A DNA stretch of 64,000 bases, from assembly GCA_023079485.1 (NCBI GenBank), contig CM041115.1:29440826-29504825 (forward strand), read 5' to 3'. The translations under genes and the position numbers were made by a program. This document shows positions 1 through 13,560 of this stretch, piece by piece; the first letter of the stretch is position 1, and each line of letters begins with the position of its first letter. The DNA comes from Archilochus colubris. Its lineage: Eukaryota > Chordata > Aves > Apodiformes > Trochilidae. Below the pieces are notes generated by a model. It did no database searches. It saw only the letters and a list, made by a program, of their open reading frames with translations, and was not told the origin of the DNA.

Positions 1-3000
1 TTAACGGATTGGATGAAAGTGGAAAATAGTTTCTGACACTGTGATTGTTGCTAGCGGGGAAGGAGAGAGTTTTAGCAACAGCAGAACACCTTTCCCCTCT
101 GCCTCCCAAAGTGCTTCCTCATCATAAGTAAGGACAATTATACTGTGTTTGAGTCTACCTACCTGAGCTTGTGTCATAATACCTTTCCTGATGTCTACCT
201 GAAGACACTAAAAGAAATAATCTCCAGAGAGGACTTGAGTTCTGGGAAAATAATCAGCCACCTCATCTACTGGGCTACCAAGGAAATGCTAAGATTTATA
301 TAGCTTCATAGCTTCTGAATAGTTGGAGAAGGGCGTTATTCTGACTTGCAATAAAATAATAGTATAAATTGCACGTGCATCATTCTCCATCATATGACCT
401 GGTTCACTTAAGTTTTGTATGTGATTCTCTGCTGTACTAAAGAAATAGTGGCCCTACTCTATTAGGCCAATTATATAATTAATCATTACAATACTTAGCA
501 ATATAAATAAAGTACAGTAGACAGGATCACAAACTGTGCAGCTGAGTTTCCTTGATGATTTCTTCCATGTCAATAACATAAAAAGTCATTATCATGTATT
601 TTCAGAGAAATGAAATTAACATTAACAGAGAATTTCATTTGTTGTACTTCATCAGCAAGATGCAAAGTGCACCAATATCAACAATTTTTTCTTAAATTCT
701 TAAAACCTCCCCAGAAGAAGAATCTGGCCTCAAAAACACCATTACTGGAGCTGATAAAACATATATCAATATTTGAAAAATCTGAGAGATTGCCTAATCA
801 GCAAGTATCTGATAAAATCTAATAATTATTAAAGAATAATGTTATGTAAATATATGAGAACACTTTCCATCTGATTACCCTTGGTAAGGGTTAATTGGCT
901 GCTGCATTAATTTTAGGAAGCAGCTACTCATAAATAGATTTAAAACTACATATTATTAAAGAACACACAGATTTTTAGCTTCAGGCAAGCTTTTTTCTTT
1001 TTAATGGTTTTAAAAGAGACAGTTTTTGCAATTCATGTTATAGCCTACAGAGAAACTGTAGCTTAATGACGTTATATAAAGATTGATTATCTTTTTGAAA
1101 CATTGCAACTGCAAGAAAATTTGTAGAGATATATTTTAAAATACCACAGACTTTATTATGAAGTACCTCTGAAGCTGATGTGCTTCACTTAAGGGATTTC
1201 AATAAATTAATAGATTCTCAAGGGCTAAAACCTCCTCTAGATAAACATCAATGAATTATTCCACCCAAAATGGATCTCTGTTGAAGGAAAGATATCTCTG
1301 TAAAAGAAAAACCTTGTAACAGGATTTCTCCCTCAGTTTTTATTCATTAAATCAGACTAATAAAAAAGAATCAACAAGTTAAAACAAATTGGAGTTATTA
1401 AATAACTTTAAAAAAATTATTTTGCATTCATTTCACATGGTGAATCATGTGAAAAAGCTATTCCCATTTTTCCAAGGCTACAGTTATTAAGGAATTAGTT
1501 TTAACATCAGTGACTTGTTCTGTAAAACTCAACCAACATTTTCTTTCTCTTCCTATGAAGTCATGCTGTAGACACACTCTGAACCACATATTTAAAAGAA
1601 AATTTTTATAAGGTTAAATACTTTAGTTTGGTCTAAATTAATTATAAAGAAAAGAACAGAAAAAAACACTTTACTGATTAGGAATTTTTTTTCCTTTTAC
1701 CAAACCTGAAGTTAACTAAGTTTCAGGAAGCACTTGCTGCAAAGAAAATTACACTTTGAAAAAGAATCAAGACCTGACTAAGAAAAATGGAAGTAGAACA
1801 CATAATAAGGTATGCTCTTGTTTAGCTTATAACTTGACATTGTTGTGTCAACATCAGCTTTTCAACATGCATATTAGACATGGTCATCCCATTTTACATT
1901 ACAATGTAGCACATCAACTCTTACAGAATACATTTCAAACATGTTTTAAGAGTGTTTCAAGCAGAAAATACAAAATAAAAGGATTAAAAATCCATTTTCA
2001 AAGGTCTGAATTGTTCCACAAACATTAATGTTCAGTTTTTGAAGCTATTTATATACCATCTAAATTTAATCTTTCACTTCTTATCCACTGTGATAGCACT
2101 GAACACATCTGGAATTTATGGTCCTCTTTCCCTTTGGCCCAAAAGACACTCCCTAACTTCAGCTTCTAGGTATAGGAAAATGTAATCTGCTAGTGTAGCA
2201 AAGAAATTCTACCTGTATATAAATTTAGTATAGGAAATATGAAAAAACATACCTCTTTATTTAATCTTTGCTATTGTAAAATAAAACAAAAAATGCTTAT
2301 AATTTCTCATTTCTCAAAATAAAAATTTTTTAATTCCTATTAATTTAATTACACCTTCTATGGCAGTAGAGGGAATCTGTACCTCTGCAACAACGTTAGA
2401 TTTTATATCCAAGGTAGCAACCCCTCAAAGTTTAGGCTAGTTTACAACAGTGAAATTATCATGTAATATGTCTTGAGTAAATTAGGACATGTATTGCAAA
2501 TCAGAATCGATCCTACGTTGAAATGTATATAGCAAACAAAATATGGTGAACTTATTAGACATCCAGGTAATATATAAGTAACAATAGTTGCCTAACTTTA
2601 TTTTATTTACCTTGAAGTTACTTAGTACCTCCTAAATTCAAGGAGGCTGAAAGACTGGCTGATCCAAACATTGGGACACATTTCCTCTGAGAATTTGTGC
2701 ATTCCTCCTCTTTGTTAAAAGAAGACAGTATTGTATTTAGTGTCAACTAATTCAGAGTTTTTTCTCTGAAAGAAAAAAACAGTTGACCTCCAAAACAGAG
2801 GAACTTCTTGTTCCATAAGCACATCCAAAAATGTATTTTGCATATAATTCCAATGAAGTACTTCATCATGTGCTGAAATTTATTAAATATCTCTTCTTAT
2901 TTTAAAGCATAAATTATTTTCTCACTAATGGAGAATAGATCTGATATTTTTCTCTAAAAAAAAAAATAGGAAGGGCTGCGTAAATTAGAATGACCTTGTT

Positions 3001-3098
3001 ACAAGGCAACTCAGACTGATCAGCAGGTGGTACTAGCCAAGATATCTGAAATTAAGATTGGTCCTCTTTTAATAGTGTAGAATCCCGAGAAGAATATT
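1..3098. other. AT-rich unique noncoding sequence
   Basis: No recognisable gene or transposon. The sequence is strongly AT-rich, with short A and T runs (for example near 2957). The open frames here (longest about 90 codons, 1756-2028) lack any domain or conserved motif and look like chance. Confidence 0.6.
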
Positions 3099-4212
3099 TG
3101 TCTCAATATATCCGCCCTGACAAAGTGTACATTGTGCTTGGTTGGAGACCTCACTTGATAGCCATCCAGACTCTCTTCTCCCAAGGACAGACCCTCATTT
3201 GGGTAACCACCCTGATAAATGGGGCCCTATTCTCCCAAGAGCAGCCCCTCCTTTAGTGGCCATCCTGATAAGCTGAACACTGTCCTTGCAAGGGGAGCCC
3301 TCTTTGATGGCCACCCTGACAGGCAGGACACTGTCCTTATTCCATAAGGGACAGGGGCAGGCAAACTATGCCCTGCGGAGGCAGAGTGACATCTTGTGTG
3401 TGCCCCAGGTAAAGACACTGGAGAGGGCATGTGCAGAAATACAAAATTTATTGCTGTGTCATCCCATCTGGAGGGGCACAAGTGAGCACCTGGCTTCACA
3501 AGATGTGCCAAAGCTCCTGACCCCCATGCCTCCCTCCAATCCCAAAAAGGTGGGTTCAGGCAGCAAAAAAGAGGCACACTAGATTGCTGGATGTGCGTCT
3601 GCCATCCAAGGACCTGAACTTCCTACCAAGATCATCACTGGATCAATGGGTGGTGGTACCTTTCCTATCCCTCCTCTCTCTCTCTCTCTCTCTCTCTGTT
3701 TCTAACTATATTTCTGCACATGAGGGCAACATGGTTCCAACTTTAAGTTTTACTCCCATTTGCTTTGTTAAATTTTGTTAGTTTTAACTTGTTCTTTTGA
3801 CCTCTTCCTTAAGATTTGCTAAATTGAAATACATTGCTTTGTAAGTACCTTCATTTTAATTCTGTTGTAATGTGACATGCTTAGTAATCTTACTCACTTT
3901 TAAGTAAATTTGTGTTTTTATACAAACCTTCTTACTCCTGAGTACCGCTCAGAGAATTCCCAAACTTAATCTCACAGAATATGTTGTTAAAAGAGATTAA
4001 CTAGAGGAGGAGGTTTGGGTCCAGCTGCAGCCAGGCTCCTCTCTGAAGTTTAGAGAGCAAGAAAGTCCAGTCTGAATCTTTTTGGGTCATTCCCTACTCT
4101 GAGTAATTCTAACCATGCCAATTCTCTGGGATCCGATATTTGGTTTGGCCCCCACGTTTGAGGATCCGTTTGTGAGATGCAAGAATGCTGCACCACCCTG
4201 GGAGTCATGACA
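3099..4212 (+). repeat. LTR-like interspersed repeat, copy A
   Basis: This segment matches 50989-52183 in reverse complement along almost its whole length. Both copies begin with about five degenerate units of roughly 50 bp anchored on CACCCTGA-like words (near 3113, 3163, 3208, 3262 and 3313 here). They then share an identical stretch near 3379-3403, a pyrimidine tract ((CT)n at 3673-3697), a T-rich middle and a common 3' part with the word GCTCCTCTCT near 4037. Homology stops after GAGTCATGACA in both copies. TG at 3099 and CA at 4212 would suit an LTR. However, TGGCCCCCACGTTTG near 4146 resembles a lysine-tRNA-type primer site, which would put the LTR end about 60 bp earlier. No clear target-site duplication is seen. 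It encodes nothing. Family name unknown to me. Confidence 0.6.
3673..3697. repeat. (CT)n microsatellite inside repeat copy A
   Basis: About 12 pure CT units. At the equivalent place copy B (near 51575-51615) has only a degenerate pyrimidine tract on its own sense strand, so the CT run is probably a local expansion. Confidence 0.85.
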
Positions 4213-4792
4213 GATAATAAACAAACATACTGAGAACACTACAAAAACTCTGTCAATATTTGTACAAAGGAAAATTAGATCTTATTTCTATTATTCATCT
4301 AAAACAGGACTGATTTTACACATTATATAAATTATGGGAATAAACTCTTATTACTAGAATTTTAGTTTGTTTTTGCCTTTTTTAATCAGCACTTGAAAAG
4401 GAAGAGGTAAACTACCATCCAACCTAAAAATCCCCTGTGGATCAATTCTGCTTTGGCTGACGTCTCAGGTAATGTCTAAATCCACCAAGAAATCCTAGGA
4501 ATATCTTTCAGCTGAATAAAGTAAAAATTCACAAGGGGAAAAAAAATCCAACCATTTCAAAGGAATATTCAATCAGAAAAACAAAACTGAGTGAGATTCA
4601 GGTGATGAAATTACACAGAAAACACAAGAGGGTCTGACTATAGCAATACATGAAGGAGACATTTTAATCAAGCGTCCACATAGCCTTTATGGCAGAACTG
4701 GAGTAAAGCAGGCCTCCATATGGTACCATTTAATAGCATGATCCTTCCTGAAAATGTAATATAGGTAAAACTGTTCAGGAAATTTCAGTTCA

Positions 4793-4824
<32 letters not shown>

Positions 4825-5734
4825 AAGATACTGGATGAAACAGAAAATGAATGTAGTAAAAATTATGCAAGTTTTTCCTAAAAAGTATGAGAGAAAACAA
4901 TAGTATTTATAAGGTAGCATAGTGTGAGGCCAAAAGAAGAAGAAATGGCAGAAAGCAATACCAGTAATGAATACTAGATGCTTCAACTACAGGTTGACTT
5001 TTTGTCTGGATATGTAGTTTTAAAATTAGAAGAGTGGATTACTGACAAATCAAATGCAAAACTTGAAAATTTGAATCTCAAAAGACAGATGAGCTCTTAC
5101 ATTACTCTACACAGTTTAAGAATATGCAACTTCCATTTTAAAATGTTGAATTAGATATTCTATCCTCCATATATGTGTGCTTAGGAGTTCAAAGTACAAC
5201 ATATAGTGTACACACACACATACAGATATACAGATAAGATAGATTTATATACCCTATACAGAGGTAAGAATGAATCATATATGTTTAGGGTCTATACATT
5301 CTGTAACACATTTTAGTTTGAACACCTAAGCATTTCTATGCATTTAGAAGTTCTAGGAAAAGAAAAATAAAACGAAACAGAAATAAAGTAAATAAAACCA
5401 TAACAACACACCAAACAAAAAAACCAGCAGTATTCAAAATACAGTAGGCTTCTTTCAATTGCACAAGCCAAGAAGGTTTTGCTTTTTATAGGTAAGTGGT
5501 AATATTGTCCCATAAAAGAACAACAAATTATCTACAACAGTCTAAATAAGCAGAAAAATCAGACAATCTTGCTCCAATCACATTTTTTTCACATGTGTAA
5601 AAGGGTAAAGTATGCTTGTCCCTTAGAAGACTTTCCACTTCTGGCTTTATAATATTCTTTCTTTATGGGTTTTCTCTTTGAAATGTGGAAACAAAAATAG
5701 GTACAAGCAGCCAGTTTCATGTCTAAACTGCACT
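4213..5734. other. AT-rich noncoding sequence with (AAAAC)n
   Basis: No gene or transposon recognised. An (AAAAC)n run lies at about 4793-4826 and a short CA-rich stretch near 5205-5225. A 99-codon minus-strand frame (4687-4986) is low-complexity and rich in Phe, Cys and Leu because it reads through the A-rich run; I do not call it a gene. Confidence 0.55.
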
Positions 5735-6045
5735 CCTGGGTTTTGTGTTCCCAGGTGCAAGACCTTGCATTTCTCTACATTGAACTTCATAATGTTCCTG
5801 TTATCCCACTTCTTCAGTCTGTCTAAGTCATCTTACAGGGTGGCTGCCCCATTTGGGGTGTCAACCTCTCTCTTCAAATAGGTGACATCAGAGAACTCCA
5901 TCAGTGTGCTCTTCATCCCATCATCCAGGTCGCATATGAAGATGTTAAACAGCATTGGGCTCAATATCAATCCGCATGAGTGGGGGACTCCACTTGTCCC
6001 ATTGTCAGTTGGAGGATGTTACTCTTTGGGCTGACACATGCTTCT
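5735..6045 (-). mobile_element. CR1 LINE fragment (old, reverse transcriptase region)
   Basis: In reverse complement this resembles the CR1 reverse transcriptase stretch around and after the catalytic loop. The + strand phrases GTGCAAGACCTTGCA, TTGAACTTCAT and GGGGGACTCCACTTGT are diagnostic in this order. Both ends are truncated, several indels break the frame, and divergence is much higher than for the copy at 24-25 kb, so this is an old insertion. Confidence 0.75.
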
Positions 6046-9000
6046 CTTGATTTGATTAAGGTTGCAGAAAATGTCTTGCTAGTTTAGTAAAAGTATGCTT
6101 ACCAGAGAGTAGTACAAGGAACTGATCTCCCTTGGGAAATTTCTCTCCATTATGTTTTCAAATATACATGCAAAATTAACTAGATAGGGGAATCCTCAAA
6201 TTTGAAATATGCACGTAAAAAGTGTCATACCTAGAGCAGATACAAATCTATTGGAATGTTTAAGAAAGCTTTAGCCCCTAAATCCAATTCTCCTATATTT
6301 TAAGTACTTAACCTTTAGTACTCATTGACATCCAAATACATGTGACAAATGTACAGAGTCCAAATATATAGAGTCATACCTGCACGCTGTAAATATTGAA
6401 CTGGAAATCCTGTTTGTTTGCTTTTCCTTGCCTGGAAACTACTAACCTGCATCACTGAATCAGCAGCTATTTTCTGATCAATTCTGTTGGGCAGTTCTAC
6501 CAATGCTCTCCCAAGTCACCTTTGATATACACACACATGCACACACAAGCATACCTGTAAACACCAAGCTCTAGCAGGCTATTGTCGGTTAAGCTAAACA
6601 CTTGAGAAAAAAAGTTTTTTCTTAAAATGGTCACAAACTAGCAGACTTACTCTTTTCAGCATCTTTTTACTACAAAAGGACTCCTAAATCTTTTTTAAAA
6701 TAGAATTAAATGTACTTTCTTCATTACTATTTTTTTAATTATTTTGAAGTTCCTGTTTTGTATTAGGTGCCTTTATATTTGCTTAGCCACTTTGGTCTCT
6801 CTAATGTTGACTTTAAAAGAAGAATGCATTTGAGAATTTTATTTGTGAAAAAAAAAATTCTTTATTTATAATATCCAATGCGTCATATGAATCCAAAAGA
6901 CTTCTATAATTTTTCTTCTAAGATTTTCTATCCCTCCTGTAAGTATGCACAGCTTAGATACTCAGAGTCAGGTTATTTTAAATCATGAAAGATAAGCCAA
7001 AAACATACTAACATTCTAACATAATGGACAAAAAAATTTACAAAACAAGTTTGAGGGTTTTTTTGTCTTTTATATCTATTAAATAGAAAGCGATTTTTAT
7101 CCTAACATGCATATTTTATGATCTTAGATTTCAGCTTTATAAAACATCCTATAATTTAACTATAACAATATAAGCAGAATTTTATCAGGTAAAATGAGTA
7201 ATAATGGTGATGGCACACTTTAGAAATTTTACTGATCCAACATTGTTGGGTGCTTGCATACTGCCAATATATAATTTGTAATTCTATGTCTTTTCTGTAT
7301 TATCAGTTTATTAATTATGACCAATAACTTACTTTGCCAAGAGCTGCATAGAAGAATAATTGATAAATTTCCAAATAGAAGAAAATGTATTTATAAGTCA
7401 TGAATGGTTGTAGTTTAAAACATTATAGCAATGCTACTACAAAATGAAATATAACTGGAGAAATGTAATGCTCAACTGAGATAAAAATAATGATGAACTA
7501 AAAAAAACTTTGAAGGTTCTTACTCTTCATGAGGGTTAAGATAAATCTGGTAAAAAAAAAATAAACAGCCCAAAAGTTTTTATCAAATTAACAGTGTCAG
7601 TGATGTATTTTTGCCCAGAAAACAACTATAAATACATTTGCATATGCAATAGCATCCCAAGTTTTGTGGAATAAATCAATGAAAAACTAAGCAAGAACTG
7701 AAAATCGAGGCATTTTTGTTACTGTATTTTTGTTACCAAAGTAGAAGATCCAATATCCACTGTTTCACTGTTTATCTGTCTCTCCCCCTCTGTTCTTTAA
7801 ATGAACCATAAATTTTTCATAAAAGTATTCCTCTAAATAGGTGTACTACAGTCAACACCTTTGTGGGTTTCTCAACTACAAAAAAAGTAGTAAGGTTTCT
7901 TGCATTAATGATGCTGACATCTAATGTAACTGTGCTCTTGGTACCTTTCTATGTATGATTCCACGGGGAAGCATGCCCATTCCCTCAACTCCTCAGGGGC
8001 TCCTATTCTTCCCTCCCACAGCAGTGCCTGACAAGTATCTGCTGAGGCACAAGAGGTTTCTGTAGAGTGGATTATTATCACGGAAACCTTGATCAAGCAA
8101 ATCAGGTAAATGAATATATGCTACTTGGCAATATTAAGAAAATATATCTATTTTCCTGTTGTATCAGGTGTATTTACTAATCAACTCCACTGCTGAAACT
8201 ACATTAAAATTACTTTAGGACCATATGGAAACATTAATTATTTCACTACAGTTTCAACAAGCAATATTTGTCTCCATTTCTAAATGTACACTTACATCTT
8301 GTCCTTGTTGAAGGACATTTTTTTTAAGATTAACTTTTCTCAGAGAAAATAATTCAGTACCACTGTAATACAGGTGTTCCAACCCTCCCACTCCCCAAGG
8401 AAAAAAAAAAAACAACAAAACAATTAAAAATAAAACATAAAATACAGTGCAAGAAATAATTTGTTTCTGAATTCTTGTTAATATATTTACAAGTTTTCCT
8501 TTTCTATTGATATCTGTTTTCCACTACCCACTGTCCTATACCTCTACAAGCTCAAAAATCTCTGATTCATTAGGGATCAAAGTCTCATGGAACTACTTTT
8601 ATGTTGTTGAATCTTTACAAGCTAAATATTATACTATTTCTCAGTCTGTTTAAATCACTGTTGTTATCTATAGTTAACAGAAAACCTCCAGATACTATAT
8701 GTAGGCTTAAATTTACATTGTAATTTAATGAATTAATTTTTTTCAACTTGTGTACACCCAGTGGTAGGAATTGCTTTTCCCTGTTCTAGATCTTTTTGTC
8801 TCTCACATCCGCTCTTTTTTCCCTACTGTAAATAGGGTCACCTTATTGTCCTCTCTCCAGGTTCTGAGGTATTAATAAGTCAAGTTCCCATGACTTTGCT
8901 CATTCATCTTTTTAAGCCTTTTATTTTAAAATATACTTGAATCTGATATTCCCATTTTCCCATTCTTCCAAATTGTATTTCCTACTAGTTTCAAATTGTC

Positions 9001-11475
9001 ATTTAATGTACAAATTTACATGGTGTCTGAAAAATTCCTGTCAGCCTAAGAGCTTTGGTCTCTACATGAGGCTCAAAGTCTTCCCTGTTTCAGTTAAGTG
9101 GCTCAAAGATATTTTCAAGGAGTAGAATGCTCTTATAAGACCTTATTACTGTGTACTTTGAGTACATATTTTTTGTTCTTTTTTTCTACAGTAGCTTTGA
9201 GTCAATTATACTGAAGTTAAAAAAGCACAGCTTGATGCCAAAGGCAAACCACACATTCTACCTGACAAACATACCAGCAGAAAATACAATAGATAAGATC
9301 TCAATTTCTAGCTATCTAACTTCTTAGACAAGAAAATTACAGAGATTGATGGTAGGATGTTAAATCACATGAACACATAGACTTTTTGTACATGAATACT
9401 CACTGTAATTCTAGTGGAAAACTCTGGACCTGATTTTCAAATGTGTCTCAGTGGCTTGACTAATATAGTTGTTAGCCAAATGGTTTCCACTAAAAAGGTG
9501 GATGAATAATTCATTATTATTCATACAGTCAATTTAGGGTTTTTTTCTGTTAATGAACTTTTTGTTAAATTGTCTGAACTCTTTAGGCTAAACCACTCAA
9601 GCCTCATTGCAGCATATACTTCCTTCTCTTCATGTACTCCAGCACTGATGAATGCTCAAGTGGCTCAGAGCTGCTCTCATTAACTGTACAGCTCTAGTGG
9701 CATTGTTTTTATTCTGTGATTTATGTAACTAACCAACACCACATAAGGTCTAAATTTCAAAATCCAGTAAATAAACAGAAACTTGCTTTTGGCCAACGTG
9801 CAACTATTCAAGCTTAAAAACAGAATTTAATCAGCATACACACCAGTAAGTGCTGAAACTTTGTGGAAAATAAATATGAATAAGTTGTTCCCTCAAGGAG
9901 ACAGCATAGTCCTGTTTCTTCTTCCAGCTGTAACCTTCAAAATCTGCTTTTCCAAGGAAGATTTTTTTTCCTCAAGGAAATATAGAGCAAATGATTTCTG
10001 AGAAGATAAAACAGATTATTTTGTCATATGCTTTCTTTCAGACTCTGCACCATCTTTAGAGAAAAGTAAGATATTTTCTCTATTCCCTTTTCTATGTTTC
10101 AGTTTATCACTCCTTCCTTTTTTTTTTTTTTTCTATTATATTATGCCTTTCAAAAAAACTAAAATATTTCACAGAAAAACAGGAGACTTACTATGTTATC
10201 CCACATCAACTAATTTCTGCCCTCTGTCACTGTTGGTTTGTTCTGGTTTTTTTTGTTTTGGTTTGGTTTTTTAATATAACAAACCTTGTCCTGCTCTTTG
10301 CGGAAAGAGTTTTATTCAGGAATTTGATGGCAATGTGAAAAGAAGTACATTTTTCCTTGCTGCGAATGAATGACAGTTTACTATTTTACCCTAACACATG
10401 TAACATCTCACATCACTTAAAAAGCCAGCCTGAAAGTTTTGCACATTATACAAAAAGACAAGTATCTGCACTTTGTACACTAGGCTGCTGTATGCCTTGG
10501 CTTTCATTTTTCTAAATTAATGAAAATCACTTAGAATTACTTTTCTATACAAATAACACTTTTAATAACCAATGTGGATTATAATCTATTTTAAATTATT
10601 GAATAAAAAACATACGCTCCTTCATTGGCTCCATCTTTGGTTGAGATTGCAATTCCTCAAAAAATTTATTTAATTTAATTTTTAAAATTTAGTTTAAATT
10701 TTAAAATTTTAGTTTAATTTTTAAAATTTATTCTTTTAAAGAAGCCATTTTTCCTCTGTTGATGTATTTTTAGAAAATCTGGTAGGCTAGTGTGAAGGAA
10801 AATCTATCTATTTCAGCTGTCATATTTTCCTTGCAGAACTGTGAGGAAATAGAATATTTACAAGAAATACTTCTTAAAAAAAGATGTGATCAATGTGTTG
10901 GATCAAATTATTTTCCAAATATTTAACTTGTGAAATTGACCTAGTTGTTCACTGATGTTCTATGTTTAACATTTTTTAACATTAACATTAGTTTCAATCA
11001 TAGCAAATATGCCATTTCTTCTTTAGAAACTCTGAATGTTTCTTAAGCTTGAACTTGCTTTCTAAACATTTTCATGAAATATTATTGTTTCTCTTTCAAA
11101 AATTCTTCTTTCTTTTTAAATGAATTAGTAGAAGCTTTGCAACACATTCCCTAAAAGACCATACCAAAAAATAATATTTTTTTTCCAATCTATAAAATTC
11201 TATAGCTTAGAATAAAACCTATTAGATTTGTCTTTTAGCACCATATACTAAATTTCATCCTGGTAAAATGAAGAGTATGAAGGGCATGTACAGCTATAAA
11301 AAAATATAGCTAACCCCTGTGAGCTACATCTGATTTTTCCCCATAACATTTACTTGGTTTTGCTATGGGATTTTTGGCAAAACAGAAGCTACATATATGC
11401 AATTTAGAACCATACTGCTGTGTGCAGCACAGAAGCATCCACAGCACAGAATTTTTATTTTTAACATAATAATGT
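6046..11475. other. AT-rich unique noncoding sequence
   Basis: No gene, RNA gene or transposon recognised over about 5.4 kb. Small features only: a CA-rich patch (about 6526-6550), an A12 run near 8400, a T15 run at 10118-10132 and an almost pure A/T block at 10660-10731. The short open frames have no motif. Confidence 0.55.
10660..10731. repeat. A/T block with an exact 18-bp direct repeat
   Basis: About 70 bp almost free of G and C. The word TTTAATTTTTAAAATTTA occurs exactly at 10674-10691 and 10713-10730, a 39-bp spacing, separated by the near-palindrome AAATTTTAAAATTTT. It is probably a local tandem duplication of AT-rich sequence. Confidence 0.7.
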
Positions 11476-11610
11476 CAAAACCAGGATGAATGGGGCATTG
11501 CGCAACCTAGTCTAATGGGAGGTGTCACTGTGCGTGGCAGGGCAGTCAGAACTAAGTGATCTGCAATCCCTTACAATTCAAACCGTTCCATAATATTATG
11601 ATTCTATGAA
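11476..11610 (+). mobile_element. CR1 LINE 3' end fragment
   Basis: Only the last ~135 bp of a CR1 element: the end of the ORF2 region (GGCATTGCGCAACCTAGTCTA), the short 3' UTR and the tail ATTATGATTCTATGAA. Such extreme 5' truncation is usual for CR1. Moderate divergence. Confidence 0.85.
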
Positions 11611-12679
11611 TATCAGCAAAAGTAAACTAAATCCAAGGACCATTTATGTGCCTAACTTATTGCTACTAACTACACTATTTTCATGAGTTCACTATGCACA
11701 ACCATCAGCTACAGAAGTAAGGCTCTTTGCACCACTTTACTTACCTCACTTGAAATACGAGTTGTCAAGAAAATTTAACTTAGTTTTAAAACAGGTTTTT
11801 TTTTGCAGTAGTAATGATTCAGTTGAATGAACAGACAGTCTTAATTACACGTTCGATGCATTGATTCATGGGATGTTCATAGGAAGTGAATCTGTACATA
11901 TATCTTCAACACCATGATATGAACTGGTGTCATCAACTACAATATAAATTAATATCTACTGATCTGAAAATAAAAACTATTTAATCTAAATTATTTTAAG
12001 GTGTTTAATGGCTATGTTGATATCAAAAAAACTTTATGCTAAACAGCCAGTTAGGCTTTGGAGTATTATTGGATTCATTACAATCTATAAGAAAAGACAT
12101 ATACAAGAAAATGACAATTTTATGAGTGCTGCATATTTCTATTTATCTTCCTTTTCCTGTCACTGTGTCCATGCCTTCTTTTGCCAGGATGGTGAGCAGA
12201 AATAACATAGACTGGTAGCCACAGTGCCCACTATGGGTTGTCATATTCCACATTGGTGGTTTACAATACATAATATTTCTGTCTCCTTCCTTTTTTTATT
12301 CTGAGATTACTTTGTGGGATTTTCTGCCTCACATCAAAGCAGAAGACTCTTCCCAGACCTACCTTCTGTTTATGACTAAGTTTATACAGAAACACTTGTC
12401 ATAGACAAGAAAATTCCTCCTATTACTTTGTACTCACAGAATTCAGATGAGCAGCAACATATGCTACTTTTAGAGGATGTTATAGAAAAAAGGAATATTT
12501 CCATCAAAAAAGTAAATTTTCCATCAGAGATGTATAAATGTTATGTGTTCCTTTGCTTTTTTCCATACTTGGGACCAGTAAAGGCTGTGGCTGTAGCTGT
12601 ATAGTTGTGTAGCTCCATTTTCACATCAGAGTTTTATCAAACTTTTTTACACTCTGTTTATCTACATCTTTACTGTAGT
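11611..12679. other. Noncoding sequence, nothing recognised
   Basis: AT-rich sequence between the CR1 tail and the (GGAAA)n array. No motif, RNA gene or transposon recognised. Confidence 0.5.
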
Positions 12680-13058
12680 GGAAAAGGAAAGGAAAGGAAA
12701 GGAAAGGAAAGGAAAGGAAAGGAAAGGAAAGGAAAGGAAAGGAAAGGAAAGGAAAGGAAAGGAAAGGAAAGGAAAGGAAAGGAAAGGAAAGGAAAGGAAA
12801 GGAAAGGAAAGGAAAGGAAAGGAAAGGAAAGGAAAGGAAAGGAAAGGAAAGGAAAGGAAAGGAAAGGAAAGGAAAGGAAAGGAAAGGAAAGGAAAGGAAA
12901 GGAAAGGAAAGGAAAGGAAAGGAAAGGAAAGAAAGGAAAGGAAAGGAAAGGAAAGGAAAGGAAAGGAAAGGAAAGGAAAGGAAAGGAAAGGAAAGGAAAG
13001 GAAAGGAAAGGAAAGGAAAGGAAAGGAAAGGAAAGGAAAGGAAAGGAAAGGAAAGGAA
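12680..13058. repeat. (GGAAA)n / (TTTCC)n array, about 75 units
   Basis: About 375 bp of nearly pure GGAAA. The only phase slip is one four-base unit (GAAA) near 12930, so the array is really two perfect blocks of about 250 and 128 bp. The unit contains no stop codon in any frame of either strand, and five is not a multiple of three. Long 'proteins' of repeated Gly-Lys-Glu-Arg-Lys (+) or Phe-Pro-Phe-Leu-Ser (-) are therefore artefacts, including the 259-codon frame at 12605-13384. The homopurine strand could form triplex DNA. Purity implies a young, unstable array. Confidence 0.97.
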
Positions 13059-13560
13059 TTAGCGAAAGTCACCTCTGTGGGTCTAGCCAAGTCCAGCAAG
13101 AGTTGAGATGGTGTTCCAATCCTGCACAGGGCCTGATGCAGAATGGTGGTAAGTTGGTGCAGGACAATGACAAAATGGGGACATCAGCCTTGCTTATATG
13201 CTCCCCCAAATTCCCACCATTTGTCACTGCTCCTTTGTTTGCCCAAGGAGAGGAGAAACTCCTGTTTCCAGCTTTCCCTCCCCCAGGAGGAGAGCTTCTA
13301 GTTAGCATAAATCAATCAGTTGTAGCAGGAGGAGGTCAGGTGTCTCATTCAATTCAGAAGGCCATTGACTACTGGACCATCTGATGGAATGTCCACTCAG
13401 CTTATCAGTCAAGGTGTCCCACCATCATCAGGGCCATTGAAGCACCTCCTAGAGGGGTCCAATTGCCAGGTCAAGAGGACCACTGAAGACATGCTGGAAG
13501 ATATACTGGAGAAAAACTTACAGGTACCAACCTAAACTACATAGGTATAATAAAACAATA
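13059..13560 (-). mobile_element. Probable solo LTR (unclassified avian ERV), minus strand
   Basis: The segment is GC-richer than its surroundings and noncoding. Read on the minus strand it has a promoter-like CATATAAGC (TATA box, + strand about 13194-13202) preceded by a GC-richer upstream part. Downstream lies a region ending TTCGCTAATTCC, which runs directly into the (TTTCC)n array. The layout suggests an LTR with the TTTCC array grown from its 3' end. The upstream end is uncertain and no target duplication was found. It could be another kind of repeat. Confidence 0.35.

Noticed and set aside
12605..13384. A 259-codon open frame of repeated Gly-Lys-Glu-Arg-Lys, with overlapping long frames on both strands
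   Set aside because: It is an artefact of the (GGAAA)n array, which has no stop codon in any frame of either strand.
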